54,632 nt of DNA from a virus. Positions within the stretch are counted from its first letter, which is position 1, and the number at the start of each line of letters is the position of its first letter. The notes under the pieces are model-generated. The model ran no database searches. It saw only the letters and a program-made list of their open reading frames with translations, and had not been told where the DNA came from. The DNA lies in the IMG/VR virus record IMGVR_UViG_3300017963_002387, positions 1 through 54,632 of that record, one strand, 5' to 3'. The position numbers and the translations under genes are program-made. Of this stretch, positions 47,706 to 54,231 are shown in pieces.

Positions 47706-47977
47706 AACTGATCGACGCGATTCCAGACGCCGATCCCTGTTTCTGTTGTGGCAAACCCGGGGATTTAGTTCGCTGGGACGGGTTGGGGCGAATGATCCTG
47801 TCCCTATGCCCGGAATGCCGCCCGCTGATCTGGGGATACGAACATGGAATCTTTGCGCCGGAATGTCCCGTTCACGGTCGACAGGAACCGCGCCAAGTCG
47901 AAATCATAGCAGACGCCGCGCCATGGCCGAAGAAAACGAAGGGAAATCGTTCATGCTATCCCATGGAATGGAAGTGA
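47681..47977 (+). CDS. Zinc-site protein, 98 aa
   Basis: DPCFCCGKPGDLVRWDGLGRMILSLCPECRPL gives a C-x2-C and C-x2-C pair; further EC-PVH. Ends in basic PKKTKGNRSCYPMEWK. Overlaps the HNH gene. Probably nucleic-acid binding. Confidence 0.6.
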   Translation: MPEQADFLELIDAIPDADPCFCCGKPGDLVRWDGLGRMILSLCPECRPLIWGYEHGIFAPECPVHGRQEPRQVEIIADAAPWPKKTKGNRSCYPMEWK

Positions 47978-48396
47978 ACGCCTGGAAGCCGGAAGGGGAT
48001 CGTCGGTTGGCGATCGGGTTCCCGGACGTCGGGGACGATCTGAATGCCCATCGTTGGGTTCAGCTTTTCCCCTTCCTGAAGCTTCGGGACGGACGATGCT
48101 GGGCAAAGTCCGCGGACTGTTCGCCGAATGGATTCTATATCCATGAAGCGATCCGCCGATCGGCTGTCCAGGGTTGGGCGAAGCCGCTTCGGGTCCTGAT
48201 CCATACGCCGTTCAATTGTATTCTGCTTTGCGCGAACCATCATGAAACCGCGATCGAACCGCCCATGTTGGAAATCGCCGAAAGCATGTTCCATGTGTAC
48301 GGGCTTCAATACCTTGACTGGCTGAAGTCCCTTCCCTTCCTTCCCGGGTCCCATCCCCTAAAGGGGTTCCTGGAATACCATGGATCTAGCATATAG
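47953..48396 (+). CDS. HNH-like endonuclease
   Basis: 147 aa from ATG 47953 (GAAGGGAAATC upstream); ATG 47923 and 47968 are alternatives. CWAKSADCSPNGFYIHEAIRRSAVQGW followed by IHTPFNCILLCANHHETA has the HNH pattern (His in IHEAI, Asn in FNCILLC, HH at the end), as in restriction and intron-type nucleases. It closes the replication operon before a new promoter. Confidence 0.65.
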   Translation: MLSHGMEVNAWKPEGDRRLAIGFPDVGDDLNAHRWVQLFPFLKLRDGRCWAKSADCSPNGFYIHEAIRRSAVQGWAKPLRVLIHTPFNCILLCANHHETAIEPPMLEIAESMFHVYGLQYLDWLKSLPFLPGSHPLKGFLEYHGSSI

Positions 48397-48399
48397 AAC

Positions 48400-48428
48400 T
48401 TGACAGCGTCCGTTCACTGTGCTATAAT
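48400..48428 (+). promoter_or_regulatory. Rightward promoter before the recombination operon
   Basis: TTGACA (48400-48405), 17 bp, TATAAT (48423-48428) with TGC before the -10. The leader is 174 nt and holds a 17-bp direct repeat, a 21-aa frame and a hairpin. Confidence 0.9.
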
Positions 48429-48439
48429 ACGCATGCGAA

Positions 48440-48522
48440 TGAAAGGACGGTCGACAATGAAAGCGCCCGGGAAAAGCCCGGGGACGTATTCGCCAGACGC
48501 TGAAAGGACGGTCGACATGTAG
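48440..48522 (+). promoter_or_regulatory. Leader with 21-aa frame and duplicated ribosome binding site
   Basis: TGAAAGGACGGTCGACA occurs at 48440-48456 and 48501-48517. After the first copy an ATG (48457) opens 21 codons (KAPGKSPGTYSPDAERTVDM) to TAG 48520-48522. After the second copy comes ATG TAG, a minimal start-stop. Such an arrangement suits translational attenuation or a decoy ribosome site. Confidence 0.55.
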
Positions 48523-48551
48523 CAAGCGCCGAACGTCAACAAAAACCGACA

Positions 48552-48581
48552 GGGGGACCCGCGCCCGAAACCGGGTCCCCC
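48552..48581 (+). promoter_or_regulatory. Hairpin before the ERF gene
   Basis: 9-bp stem GGGGGACCC/GGGTCCCCC with a 12-nt loop, followed by ACCAAAGAAAGGACGCCCGAA and the ATG. Same stem as the GNRA family but with a larger loop. Confidence 0.65.
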
Positions 48582-48602
48582 ACCAAAGAAAGGACGCCCG
48601 AA

Positions 48603-49475
48603 ATGTCTGAACAGAACAGCCCGAAATCCCTATTCGCAAAAATGGCCTTGATTCTGAAGTCGATCGAACGGATCCCGAAACGCGGACGGAATCCCCATTT
48701 CAATTATGATTACGTCCTGGACGCGGACGTTCTGGAATCAGTCCGGAATCAGTTCGCCGAACATGGGATCGCGTTCTTTGTGTCCGTTGCCGACTTCCGA
48801 CAGGAAACCCGGACGTCTTCCCGGGGGAACGATACGATCAAGACGATCGTCGGGATCGACGCGACCTTCGCGGACGCCGAATCCGGCGAATCATTCACGG
48901 TTCGATGGATCGGGGAAGCCGACGATCAACAGGACAAGGGGGCAAACAAGGCCCTTACCGCTGGGGTAAAATACGGGCTGATCAAAACGTTTCTGATCCC
49001 GACGGGGGAAGACGACGCCGACAGTTCAGCCGGGACCCAGCCGGGAAGCAGACAGCCAAAGACGACGTCGACAAAGACCCAGAAGCCGCCCGCCGGAAAG
49101 CCCGGGCTGTACGTCATGACGTTCGGAAAGCATGGTCCGCCGAACGCGAAGACTGTCGCTGAGGTCGCGGAAAAGGACCCGAAATACCTGAAATGGATCC
49201 TGGACAATGTCAAGCCGGAAGACCGCCCGGACGATGTAAGGGCGATTCGCGCCCATTTGGGCATGACAGATCAGAAATCGCCCGCGCCCGCCGGGGAAGA
49301 CGTCGGACCGCTTCGCGCCCAGTTCCAGGAACTTATGGAAGAAGTTTACCCGGATTTGAAAGGGGTAAACGCGATCAATCGGGTTCTGAACGAAAAGGGG
49401 AAGCCCAACCTTCAGGACATGACCGTCGAACAGTTGAACGCCGGGATCGACTGGCTGAAAGGTAAGCTAGAATGA
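48603..49475 (+). CDS. erf: ERF-family single-strand annealing recombinase
   Basis: 290 aa. Residues 1-140 match ERF: SLFAKMALILKSIERIPKRGRNPHFNYDYVLDADVLESVRNQFAEHGIAFF and DDQQDKGANKALTAGVKYGLIKTFLIPTGEDDAD. A linker (about 145-165, Thr/Lys/Pro-rich) leads to GLYVMTFGKHGPPNAKTVAEVAEKDPKYLKWILDNV, a small domain also seen in exonuclease X-type proteins. The C-terminal 215-290 is helical. Ring-forming annealing of complementary ssDNA in phage recombination. Confidence 0.88.
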   Translation: MSEQNSPKSLFAKMALILKSIERIPKRGRNPHFNYDYVLDADVLESVRNQFAEHGIAFFVSVADFRQETRTSSRGNDTIKTIVGIDATFADAESGESFTVRWIGEADDQQDKGANKALTAGVKYGLIKTFLIPTGEDDADSSAGTQPGSRQPKTTSTKTQKPPAGKPGLYVMTFGKHGPPNAKTVAEVAEKDPKYLKWILDNVKPEDRPDDVRAIRAHLGMTDQKSPAPAGEDVGPLRAQFQELMEEVYPDLKGVNAINRVLNEKGKPNLQDMTVEQLNAGIDWLKGKLE

Positions 49476-50047
49476 GCGATTTTGTAGCGATCGCAAATCG
49501 GGAACTTGTTCGGCTGTTGGGGCTGTTGGCAAAAGCCGAACAGGATCTGGAAGACAGCGCCGTCATGTTGGCGGACGCCCGGGAAACAGCCGAACGGATC
49601 CTGAAACGGGACGGGATCTGGGACAAGATCGAACGCTGGAAGGGGGACGTCGCGCAAGGGAAAGCCCGGATCGATACTCTTCGCGGAAAGATCCAGATCG
49701 TTATAGAAGACCTGTTCCGACTGACCGGGGAAAAGACCCATGAAGTTGTATCGGTTGTCGAACGGCATGTCTATGAAATCGATCAGGACGCCGCGTTCCG
49801 CTGGGCGAAAGAAAAGGATATGGCCCTAAAGCTTGACGTAAAAGCATTCAAAAACCTGATCGACGCCGGGGTCGTTCCCGAAGAAGTCGGTCGACAGATT
49901 GTCAACCCGGGGATCCGAATCGCCGGGGACTTGGAACAATATATTCCCCCAGGGGAAGATGCGGACAGCGCCCGGGAAAACGAATCCGCCGAAAACGGGA
50001 CCGAAGAAGCCCGCGGTTTTGTAGAAGACGACGATACACCGTTCTAA
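49472..50047 (+). CDS. Coiled-coil protein of the recombination operon
   Basis: 191 aa, ATGA-coupled to ERF. Residues 1-85 are a coiled coil (IANRELVRLLGLLAKAEQDLEDSAVMLADARETAERIL, KIQIVIEDLFRLTG). Then HVYEIDQDAAFRWAKEKDMALKLDVKAFKNLIDAGVVPEEVGRQIVNPGIRIAGDL, a conserved piece often found beside phage recombinases. The C-terminus is acidic. Resembles Gp157/Gam-like accessory proteins only in general; nuclease-inhibitor function is a guess. Confidence 0.6.
   Translation: MSDFVAIANRELVRLLGLLAKAEQDLEDSAVMLADARETAERILKRDGIWDKIERWKGDVAQGKARIDTLRGKIQIVIEDLFRLTGEKTHEVVSVVERHVYEIDQDAAFRWAKEKDMALKLDVKAFKNLIDAGVVPEEVGRQIVNPGIRIAGDLEQYIPPGEDADSARENESAENGTEEARGFVEDDDTPF
49944..49957. repeat. TTCCCC-CA-GGGGAA palindrome, copy 7
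   Basis: Inside the coiled-coil gene after ERF; CA on the transcribed strand. Confidence 0.75.
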
Positions 50048-50051
50048 GCCC

Positions 50052-50093
50052 TTACGCGGATCCCAGGATTGTCACAAACTGGGATCCGCGTAA
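50052..50093 (+). promoter_or_regulatory. 15-bp perfect inverted repeat before the exonuclease gene
   Basis: TTACGCGGATCCCAG (50052-50066) and CTGGGATCCGCGTAA (50079-50093), 12-nt loop, 17 nt before the ATG. The first bases lie just after the upstream stop. No T-run follows. Confidence 0.75.
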
Positions 50094-50110
50094 GATAGAA
50101 AGGACAGAAC

Positions 50111-51106
50111 ATGAAGGTTTGCGCGTTCGATCTGGAAATTTCAGAAAAGCTTCCGGAAGGGTTTCACTGGGAACGGGGACTTGACATTTCATGCGCCGGG
50201 ACAGCCCTTCAGGACGGCGAAAGCCGCTTCTGGGTTGACCCGGACATGCCGGGTCCGGGGTTCGACTTTGCATTCGCCATGTCGCCAGAAACGATCGGCG
50301 ATCTTGTCCATTACCTTTGGAACCTTCAAGCTGTTCAGAAGATCCCGATCGTAACCTGGAACGGGCTGTCCTTCGACTTTCGCGCCCTTGCGTTCGCGGC
50401 TGGGGGAAACCGGGAACTGGAACAGAAGATCGGGATCCTTGCCATGAACCATATCGATCTTATGTTCCTGATCCGGGTTCAGAAGGGGTTCCCGATCAGC
50501 CTTCAAGCCGCCGCGGACGGGCTGTCCGTCGAAGGAAAGACCGAAGGCATGCATGGGGACCTTGCGCCGGACATGTGGCGGTTCAGCGCCGAAGAACAAA
50601 GGAAGGTCCTGGAATACGTCGTTCAGGACGCCGAAGCGACCCTTCGCGTTTACCGCGCGCTGAAAGCCCAGGGACAGCTTTCATGGCGGACAAAGTCCGG
50701 GTCCATTTCGAAATACCCATGGATCCCGGCATGGACGATCGGCGAAGAAGTCGTTCCCCCTGAAACAGATCGGTTCACTGGCGAAGCCTGGGAAAAGGCA
50801 TTCGCCGATCCCGGACGCCGCTTCCCGACTGTAAAGGAATGCCTGGACCGGGTCCCCAAAGCCGACACATCATGGATGGATCGCGCGCCGCCGCCGCTGG
50901 AAACGTACTTTTCATGGACGGCTGGAATGATCAACGCCGCAAACCGCCCGCGAATAAATGCCGGACCGATCCCACTGGATCCGCCACAAAAGGAAGATCC
51001 GCCGCCGATCGACGACATGGGTCCGGGCTTTGGTCCGCCGCCTGGACAGCCGAAGCCCGCCGAAGAAGATTCGCCGGACTGGGAACAGGACGAATGGACA
51101 TGGTAA
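50111..51106 (+). CDS. DEDD-family 3'-5' exonuclease
   Basis: 331 aa. KVCAFDLEISEKLPEGF (motif I, D-x-E), IPIVTWNGLSFDFRAL (motif II, N-x2-x-F-D), MNHIDLMFLIRVQKG and EYVVQDAEATLRVYRAL (motif III, Y/V-x3-D). The last 100 residues are Pro-rich and acidic (PPPLETYFSW, PPPIDDMGPGFGPPPGQPKPAEEDS) and may bind a partner. Likely processes recombination or replication ends. Confidence 0.85.
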   Translation: MKVCAFDLEISEKLPEGFHWERGLDISCAGTALQDGESRFWVDPDMPGPGFDFAFAMSPETIGDLVHYLWNLQAVQKIPIVTWNGLSFDFRALAFAAGGNRELEQKIGILAMNHIDLMFLIRVQKGFPISLQAAADGLSVEGKTEGMHGDLAPDMWRFSAEEQRKVLEYVVQDAEATLRVYRALKAQGQLSWRTKSGSISKYPWIPAWTIGEEVVPPETDRFTGEAWEKAFADPGRRFPTVKECLDRVPKADTSWMDRAPPPLETYFSWTAGMINAANRPRINAGPIPLDPPQKEDPPPIDDMGPGFGPPPGQPKPAEEDSPDWEQDEWTW

Positions 51107-51354
51107 CAAAGCCGCATGCGGTTGAACTGACATGGAAAACGTCAAGCCTTCAGGAAGGGCAAACCGTGATCGCCCGGATTTATGATCCCGATACGCAAGC
51201 CAAAGCCGGGGGGACCCGGGTCCGAACGAAGATCGAAAAGATCCATCGGATCGACGAAAGCCTTACCTGTTCGGCGAAAGTCGGGGGACTATATCTCGGG
51301 TTCCAGGTTCTTCCGGGACAGAATAAAGCCGTCCGGGACGGACTGATCGAATGA
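51100..51354 (+). CDS. Small beta-barrel-like protein, 84 aa
   Basis: ATG 51100 overlaps the previous stop (ATGGTAA). HAVELTWKTSSLQEGQTVIARIYDPDTQAKAGGTRVRTKIEKIHRIDESLTCSAKVGGLYLGFQVL. OB-like strands; possible nucleic-acid binder. Unknown. Confidence 0.55.
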   Translation: MVTKPHAVELTWKTSSLQEGQTVIARIYDPDTQAKAGGTRVRTKIEKIHRIDESLTCSAKVGGLYLGFQVLPGQNKAVRDGLIE

Positions 51355-52136
51355 CTTGGGGAAGCCGCGGGGAAGTCGAAATTACCCGGCATGCCGGGGA
51401 CGAAATTTCGAATTCGGTCCGGGTCGCGTTCCTGATCGCCAAGTTCGCCAACCTGGGAACCGTGATCGTCTGGGCCTTGACAACGATCGTATGGATTCAG
51501 TTTTGCGGCTTCCGGGAATACTGGGACGCCTTGACGGGTTGGGTTTACATCGGTTGGGCTTTCGCCCTGGGGGGTCCCTGGATCGCCGCGCCCGTTGCCG
51601 CGATTCTTTGGTATTTCGTTCCAAAGCTAAAGAATCCGAATTGGCCCGCGCCGTTCGCCCAGGTTGACGTTTCCGATCCGGAAGCGCCGATTACCTGGGA
51701 CGATGCGCGCCATATGCCATGGAAGGACGATCGCCCAGCCGCCGAACCGCGCGAAGTTGTCCGGGAAATTGTCTGGAAAGTCGAAGGGTCCCTTGACACT
51801 GGACAGGGACAGTCCATTCATGATCATCCTACCCTGAAAGACGCGCGCGCCTGGAAGAAATTCTGTTCAGCCGTCGTGAACGAAGGACGGAACTTTTCCC
51901 AGACGGAAGCGATTCGCCGACACAAGGTCAACCCGTCCGACTGGGAAACCATGTTCAACCGCTTCCGGGATCGCGGCTGGGTCGACGCCGTCGGGGAACG
52001 CGGAACGCCGGAACTGTCCCCAACCGGGAAAGCCTGGGTCCGGCATTACGCCCGGTCCCCCCTACCCCACCCGGGGACTGACATGGCTGTCATGACAGCC
52101 CCAGGGACAGACAGACAACAGACAGACAGAACATAA
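51351..52136 (+). CDS. Membrane-anchored protein with C-terminal winged-helix-like domain
   Basis: 261 aa. Two membrane helices at about 38-52 (GTVIVWALTTIVWIQF) and 65-90 (VYIGWAFALGGPWIAAPVAAILWYF), then a linker (ITWDDARHMPWKDDRPA) and a C-terminal part SIHDHPTLKDARAWKKFCSAVVNEGRNFSQTEAIRRHKVNPSDWETMFNRFRDRGWVD, with VGERGTPELSPTGKAWVRHY, that reads as a winged helix. Membrane-tethered DNA-binding proteins can attach replicating DNA or sense signals. The role is not shown. Confidence 0.65.
   Translation: MTWGSRGEVEITRHAGDEISNSVRVAFLIAKFANLGTVIVWALTTIVWIQFCGFREYWDALTGWVYIGWAFALGGPWIAAPVAAILWYFVPKLKNPNWPAPFAQVDVSDPEAPITWDDARHMPWKDDRPAAEPREVVREIVWKVEGSLDTGQGQSIHDHPTLKDARAWKKFCSAVVNEGRNFSQTEAIRRHKVNPSDWETMFNRFRDRGWVDAVGERGTPELSPTGKAWVRHYARSPLPHPGTDMAVMTAPGTDRQQTDRT
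52085..52100. repeat. 16-bp palindrome GGCTGTCA-TGACAGCC
   Basis: A perfect palindrome inside the last codons of the membrane protein gene, followed by tandem GACAGACA repeats (52106-52130) and promoter 52138. Half-site GGCTGTC is shared with the operator arms at 37027 and 37049. Confidence 0.6.
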
Positions 52137-52137
52137 T

Positions 52138-52166
52138 TTGACAGACGTCGTTCAATCTGCTATAAT
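52138..52166 (+). promoter_or_regulatory. Rightward promoter
   Basis: TTGACA (52138-52143), 17 bp, TATAAT (52161-52166) with TGC before -10. Preceded by the 16-bp palindrome and GACAGACA tandem repeats, so probably controlled. Confidence 0.9.
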
Positions 52167-52204
52167 GAACATGTGCGAATCGAATCCGCCGAAAGGGAAC
52201 TGGC

Positions 52205-52948
52205 ATGGCCGACTTTCACGAAAGCTATTCGCAAGGCGATCCGTACAGCCGGAAGCCGCTTCAATACTTCGGCTGGGCGATCGACCTGTTCATGGACGGG
52301 GAATCCTGGGCATATCGCGTTTATGCGCCCGATACGGAAGACCATGGTCCGACGGCTTCAGAAACGGGGTTCCCGTCCCGGTCCGCCGCCCGCTGGAATG
52401 CGTTTCTGAAGATCGACAATATCCGCCTGAACCTATGCAAGATCGAAGAAAGGGCAAAAGCTATGGAAGACCGGATCAGGATCTTGTTTGTTCGATCCCG
52501 GACCGCTGAAGAAACGATCGCTGAAATCCGGGACGGGGAATACATCTTTCGGGGATACGCGACCCGTTCGCCCGGGGACCCGAACGATCCGATGATCGGG
52601 GCTGTTGTCGCGGCTTTGCGCGCGCGAATGCGCCAACTTGCGGAATGCCCGTCGATCGGACGCCTGGACAGCAATTCCGGGGTCTTTGTGTCCCGGGGCT
52701 GGATCGAAATCCCCAGTCTAGATCGATACGTCCTTCGATACGTCCGGGACGTCGCATTCAACAAAGGACGAAACGTTCAGACGAACGGGAAACACCCGGT
52801 CGCAAAGAGCGCGATCGCCTATACGATCGCCATGGATATCCTGTCCGGGAACTATGTCCGGCTGGAACTTGGGCAAAACCCAAAGTCCTTTGTGTACGTC
52901 GCGCCGGAATCATCCGACGTTCCGCGGCTGGGTTGGGGGTTGACATGA
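52205..52948 (+). CDS. Uncharacterised protein, 247 aa
   Basis: First gene behind promoter 52138, with GAAAGGGAACTGGC upstream. ADFHESYSQGDPYSRKPLQYFGWAIDLFMDGESWAYRVYAPDTEDHG, NIRLNLCKIEERAKAMEDRIRILFVRSRTAEETIAEIRDG, then IGAVVAALRARMRQLAECPSIGRLD and LDRYVLRYVRDVAFNKGRN. Helical with a small N-terminal beta part. No family recognised. Confidence 0.6.
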   Translation: MADFHESYSQGDPYSRKPLQYFGWAIDLFMDGESWAYRVYAPDTEDHGPTASETGFPSRSAARWNAFLKIDNIRLNLCKIEERAKAMEDRIRILFVRSRTAEETIAEIRDGEYIFRGYATRSPGDPNDPMIGAVVAALRARMRQLAECPSIGRLDSNSGVFVSRGWIEIPSLDRYVLRYVRDVAFNKGRNVQTNGKHPVAKSAIAYTIAMDILSGNYVRLELGQNPKSFVYVAPESSDVPRLGWGLT

Positions 52949-53388
52949 AACGCTTTTTGATCGGGCTTGCGATTTTGGCATTGTTCGCCCTGTTTCTTGC
53001 CTTCATGATCTTGACGTTCGGATCGGTTCCCGGGTTCGCCCAGTCCCCGATTACGGATCCAGCGTTCGCATGTATCGTCGCATGCGTCGAATCGGGAAAG
53101 GACCCGGTCGAATGCGGAACTATTTGCAACGATCGACGTCCGTTCCCGACAGAACCGACATTCAAGCCCGCGAACCTGGAAGTCCGGGGATATCTTCCGA
53201 TCATTCGAAAGGACAAGCCGCCGCCGCCGCGACCAAAGCCAACGCGGACGCCGGACCCGATAACACTTTGCATAAACGGTTGTATGCACGATTACCCGTT
53301 CGCCGGACGAACGATCTGCACGGCTTATTGTTACGACGTCGGTCCGGATCCAGCGACATTCTTTCCGACGCCGACGCCGGAATACTAG
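52945..53388 (+). CDS. Secreted twin-CX3C protein with signal peptide
   Basis: 147 aa, ATG 52945 in ATGA with the previous gene. KRFLIGLAILALFALFLAFMILTFGSVPGFAQS is a signal peptide or anchor. The rest has two similar modules, CIVAC-x9-CGTIC and CINGC-x11-CTAYC, joined by a Pro/Lys/Arg-rich stretch (KDKPPPPRPKPTRTPDP). Twin CX3C modules fit disulfide-linked helical hairpins outside the membrane. No known family. Confidence 0.7.
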   Translation: MKRFLIGLAILALFALFLAFMILTFGSVPGFAQSPITDPAFACIVACVESGKDPVECGTICNDRRPFPTEPTFKPANLEVRGYLPIIRKDKPPPPRPKPTRTPDPITLCINGCMHDYPFAGRTICTAYCYDVGPDPATFFPTPTPEY

Positions 53389-53404
53389 AAGAAGGGACAG
53401 GAAC

Positions 53405-53611
53405 ATGAAACAGTTGGGGACCCGCGTTTCGAATAACACCTATGCTCAAAAGGAACGGCTTCAGACGGAAGGGGACTTTACGGTCCGCGAAATTCTGACC
53501 CTGGGGATCGGCATGCTGTATGAAGCGACCTTCGGGACTATGGACCGGAAAGCTCTTCTGGAACGCGCCCGGGAACTGACCGCCGAACAGGAAGGGAAGA
53601 ACAATGACTGA
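53405..53611 (+). CDS. Ribbon-helix-helix-like DNA-binding protein, 68 aa
   Basis: AAGGGACAGGAAC before the ATG. LGTRVSNNTYAQKERLQTEGDFTVREILTLGIGMLYEAT has the short strand, helix, turn, helix pattern of Arc/MetJ-like repressors. It could be the protein that binds one of the palindromic sites, but this is inference. Confidence 0.6.
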   Translation: MKQLGTRVSNNTYAQKERLQTEGDFTVREILTLGIGMLYEATFGTMDRKALLERARELTAEQEGKNND

Positions 53612-54134
53612 AGAACTTCTTCGCGCGATCACATGTGACGGCTGTATCGCAACCATGCCCAGGTTCGCCGAAAAGCGCCGGGACGAATGCCAGCGACTGA
53701 TCGCGCATGGGAAATGCCAGAAGGATATCGTCCGCGAAATGCTGACCGAAGCCGTCGATCTGATCCTGGACATGGCATGCGCCGGGGATCTTCCGATCGT
53801 CGGGGAAGCTGGCGAATCGGAACTTCCAAAGATCGACGACGATCCGCGGAACGCCTGGACACTGAGCCTTCAGAACCTGATCCATGCGTTCGCCGACTTG
53901 GACGTAAATCCTGGGCATTCAGACGCGTATCTATCCGCAACCATCAAAACCGTTCAGGAAGCCGTCGGACCGATCGTCGATCAAGCGCCCAACCTACGAA
54001 GCGACTGGGAAGCGCGCGCCATGGATCTTCTGGAACGGGTCGCCCAGCGCCCGCCCATGAAGCCGGGACGCCTTGATTACCTTTACCTTCGGGACATGAT
54101 CGAACGCGCGAAAGAACTTGACGCCGATCTGTAG
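53604..54134 (+). CDS. Uncharacterised helical protein, 176 aa
   Basis: EELLRAITCDGCIATMPRFAEKRRDECQRLIAHGKCQKDIVREMLTEAVDLILDMACAGDLPIVG, then SLQNLIHAFADLDVNPGHSDAYLSATIKTVQEAVGP and LDYLYLRDMIERAKEL. Mostly helical, with a Cys pair CDGC. Overlaps the RHH gene by 8 nt. Unknown; followed by a terminator. Confidence 0.6.
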   Translation: MTEELLRAITCDGCIATMPRFAEKRRDECQRLIAHGKCQKDIVREMLTEAVDLILDMACAGDLPIVGEAGESELPKIDDDPRNAWTLSLQNLIHAFADLDVNPGHSDAYLSATIKTVQEAVGPIVDQAPNLRSDWEARAMDLLERVAQRPPMKPGRLDYLYLRDMIERAKELDADL

Positions 54135-54156
54135 AACGTGATCCAGACAATAGAAA

Positions 54157-54186
54157 GCCGCGATCCTTTCCCGGGTCGCGGCTTTA
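54157..54186 (+). terminator. Intrinsic terminator
   Basis: Stem GCCGCGA (54157-54163)/TCGCGGC (54176-54182), loop of 12 nt, followed by TTTAT. Lies 23 nt after the stop of the 176-aa gene. Confidence 0.78.
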
Positions 54187-54189
54187 TGT

Positions 54190-54195
54190 TATAAT
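54190..54195 (+). promoter_or_regulatory. Possible -10 element before the last gene
   Basis: TATAAT at 54190-54195, directly after the terminator. No good TTGACA 17 bp upstream (TTTCCC there), so this is only half a promoter signal. Confidence 0.4.
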
Positions 54196-54231
54196 GAAAC
54201 AAACCTTTTAGGATCCATCATAGGGGGTTAT

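Noticed and set aside
22347-48581. CRISPR array or transposon ends
   Set aside because: The repeated GGGGACCC hairpins and TTCCCC palindromes are dispersed, not regularly spaced, and have no spacers, cas genes or transposase nearby.
52165-52509. Rightward frame starting within promoter 52138
   Set aside because: Its ATG is part of the -10 box and it is out of frame with the 247-aa gene that has a proper ribosome binding site.
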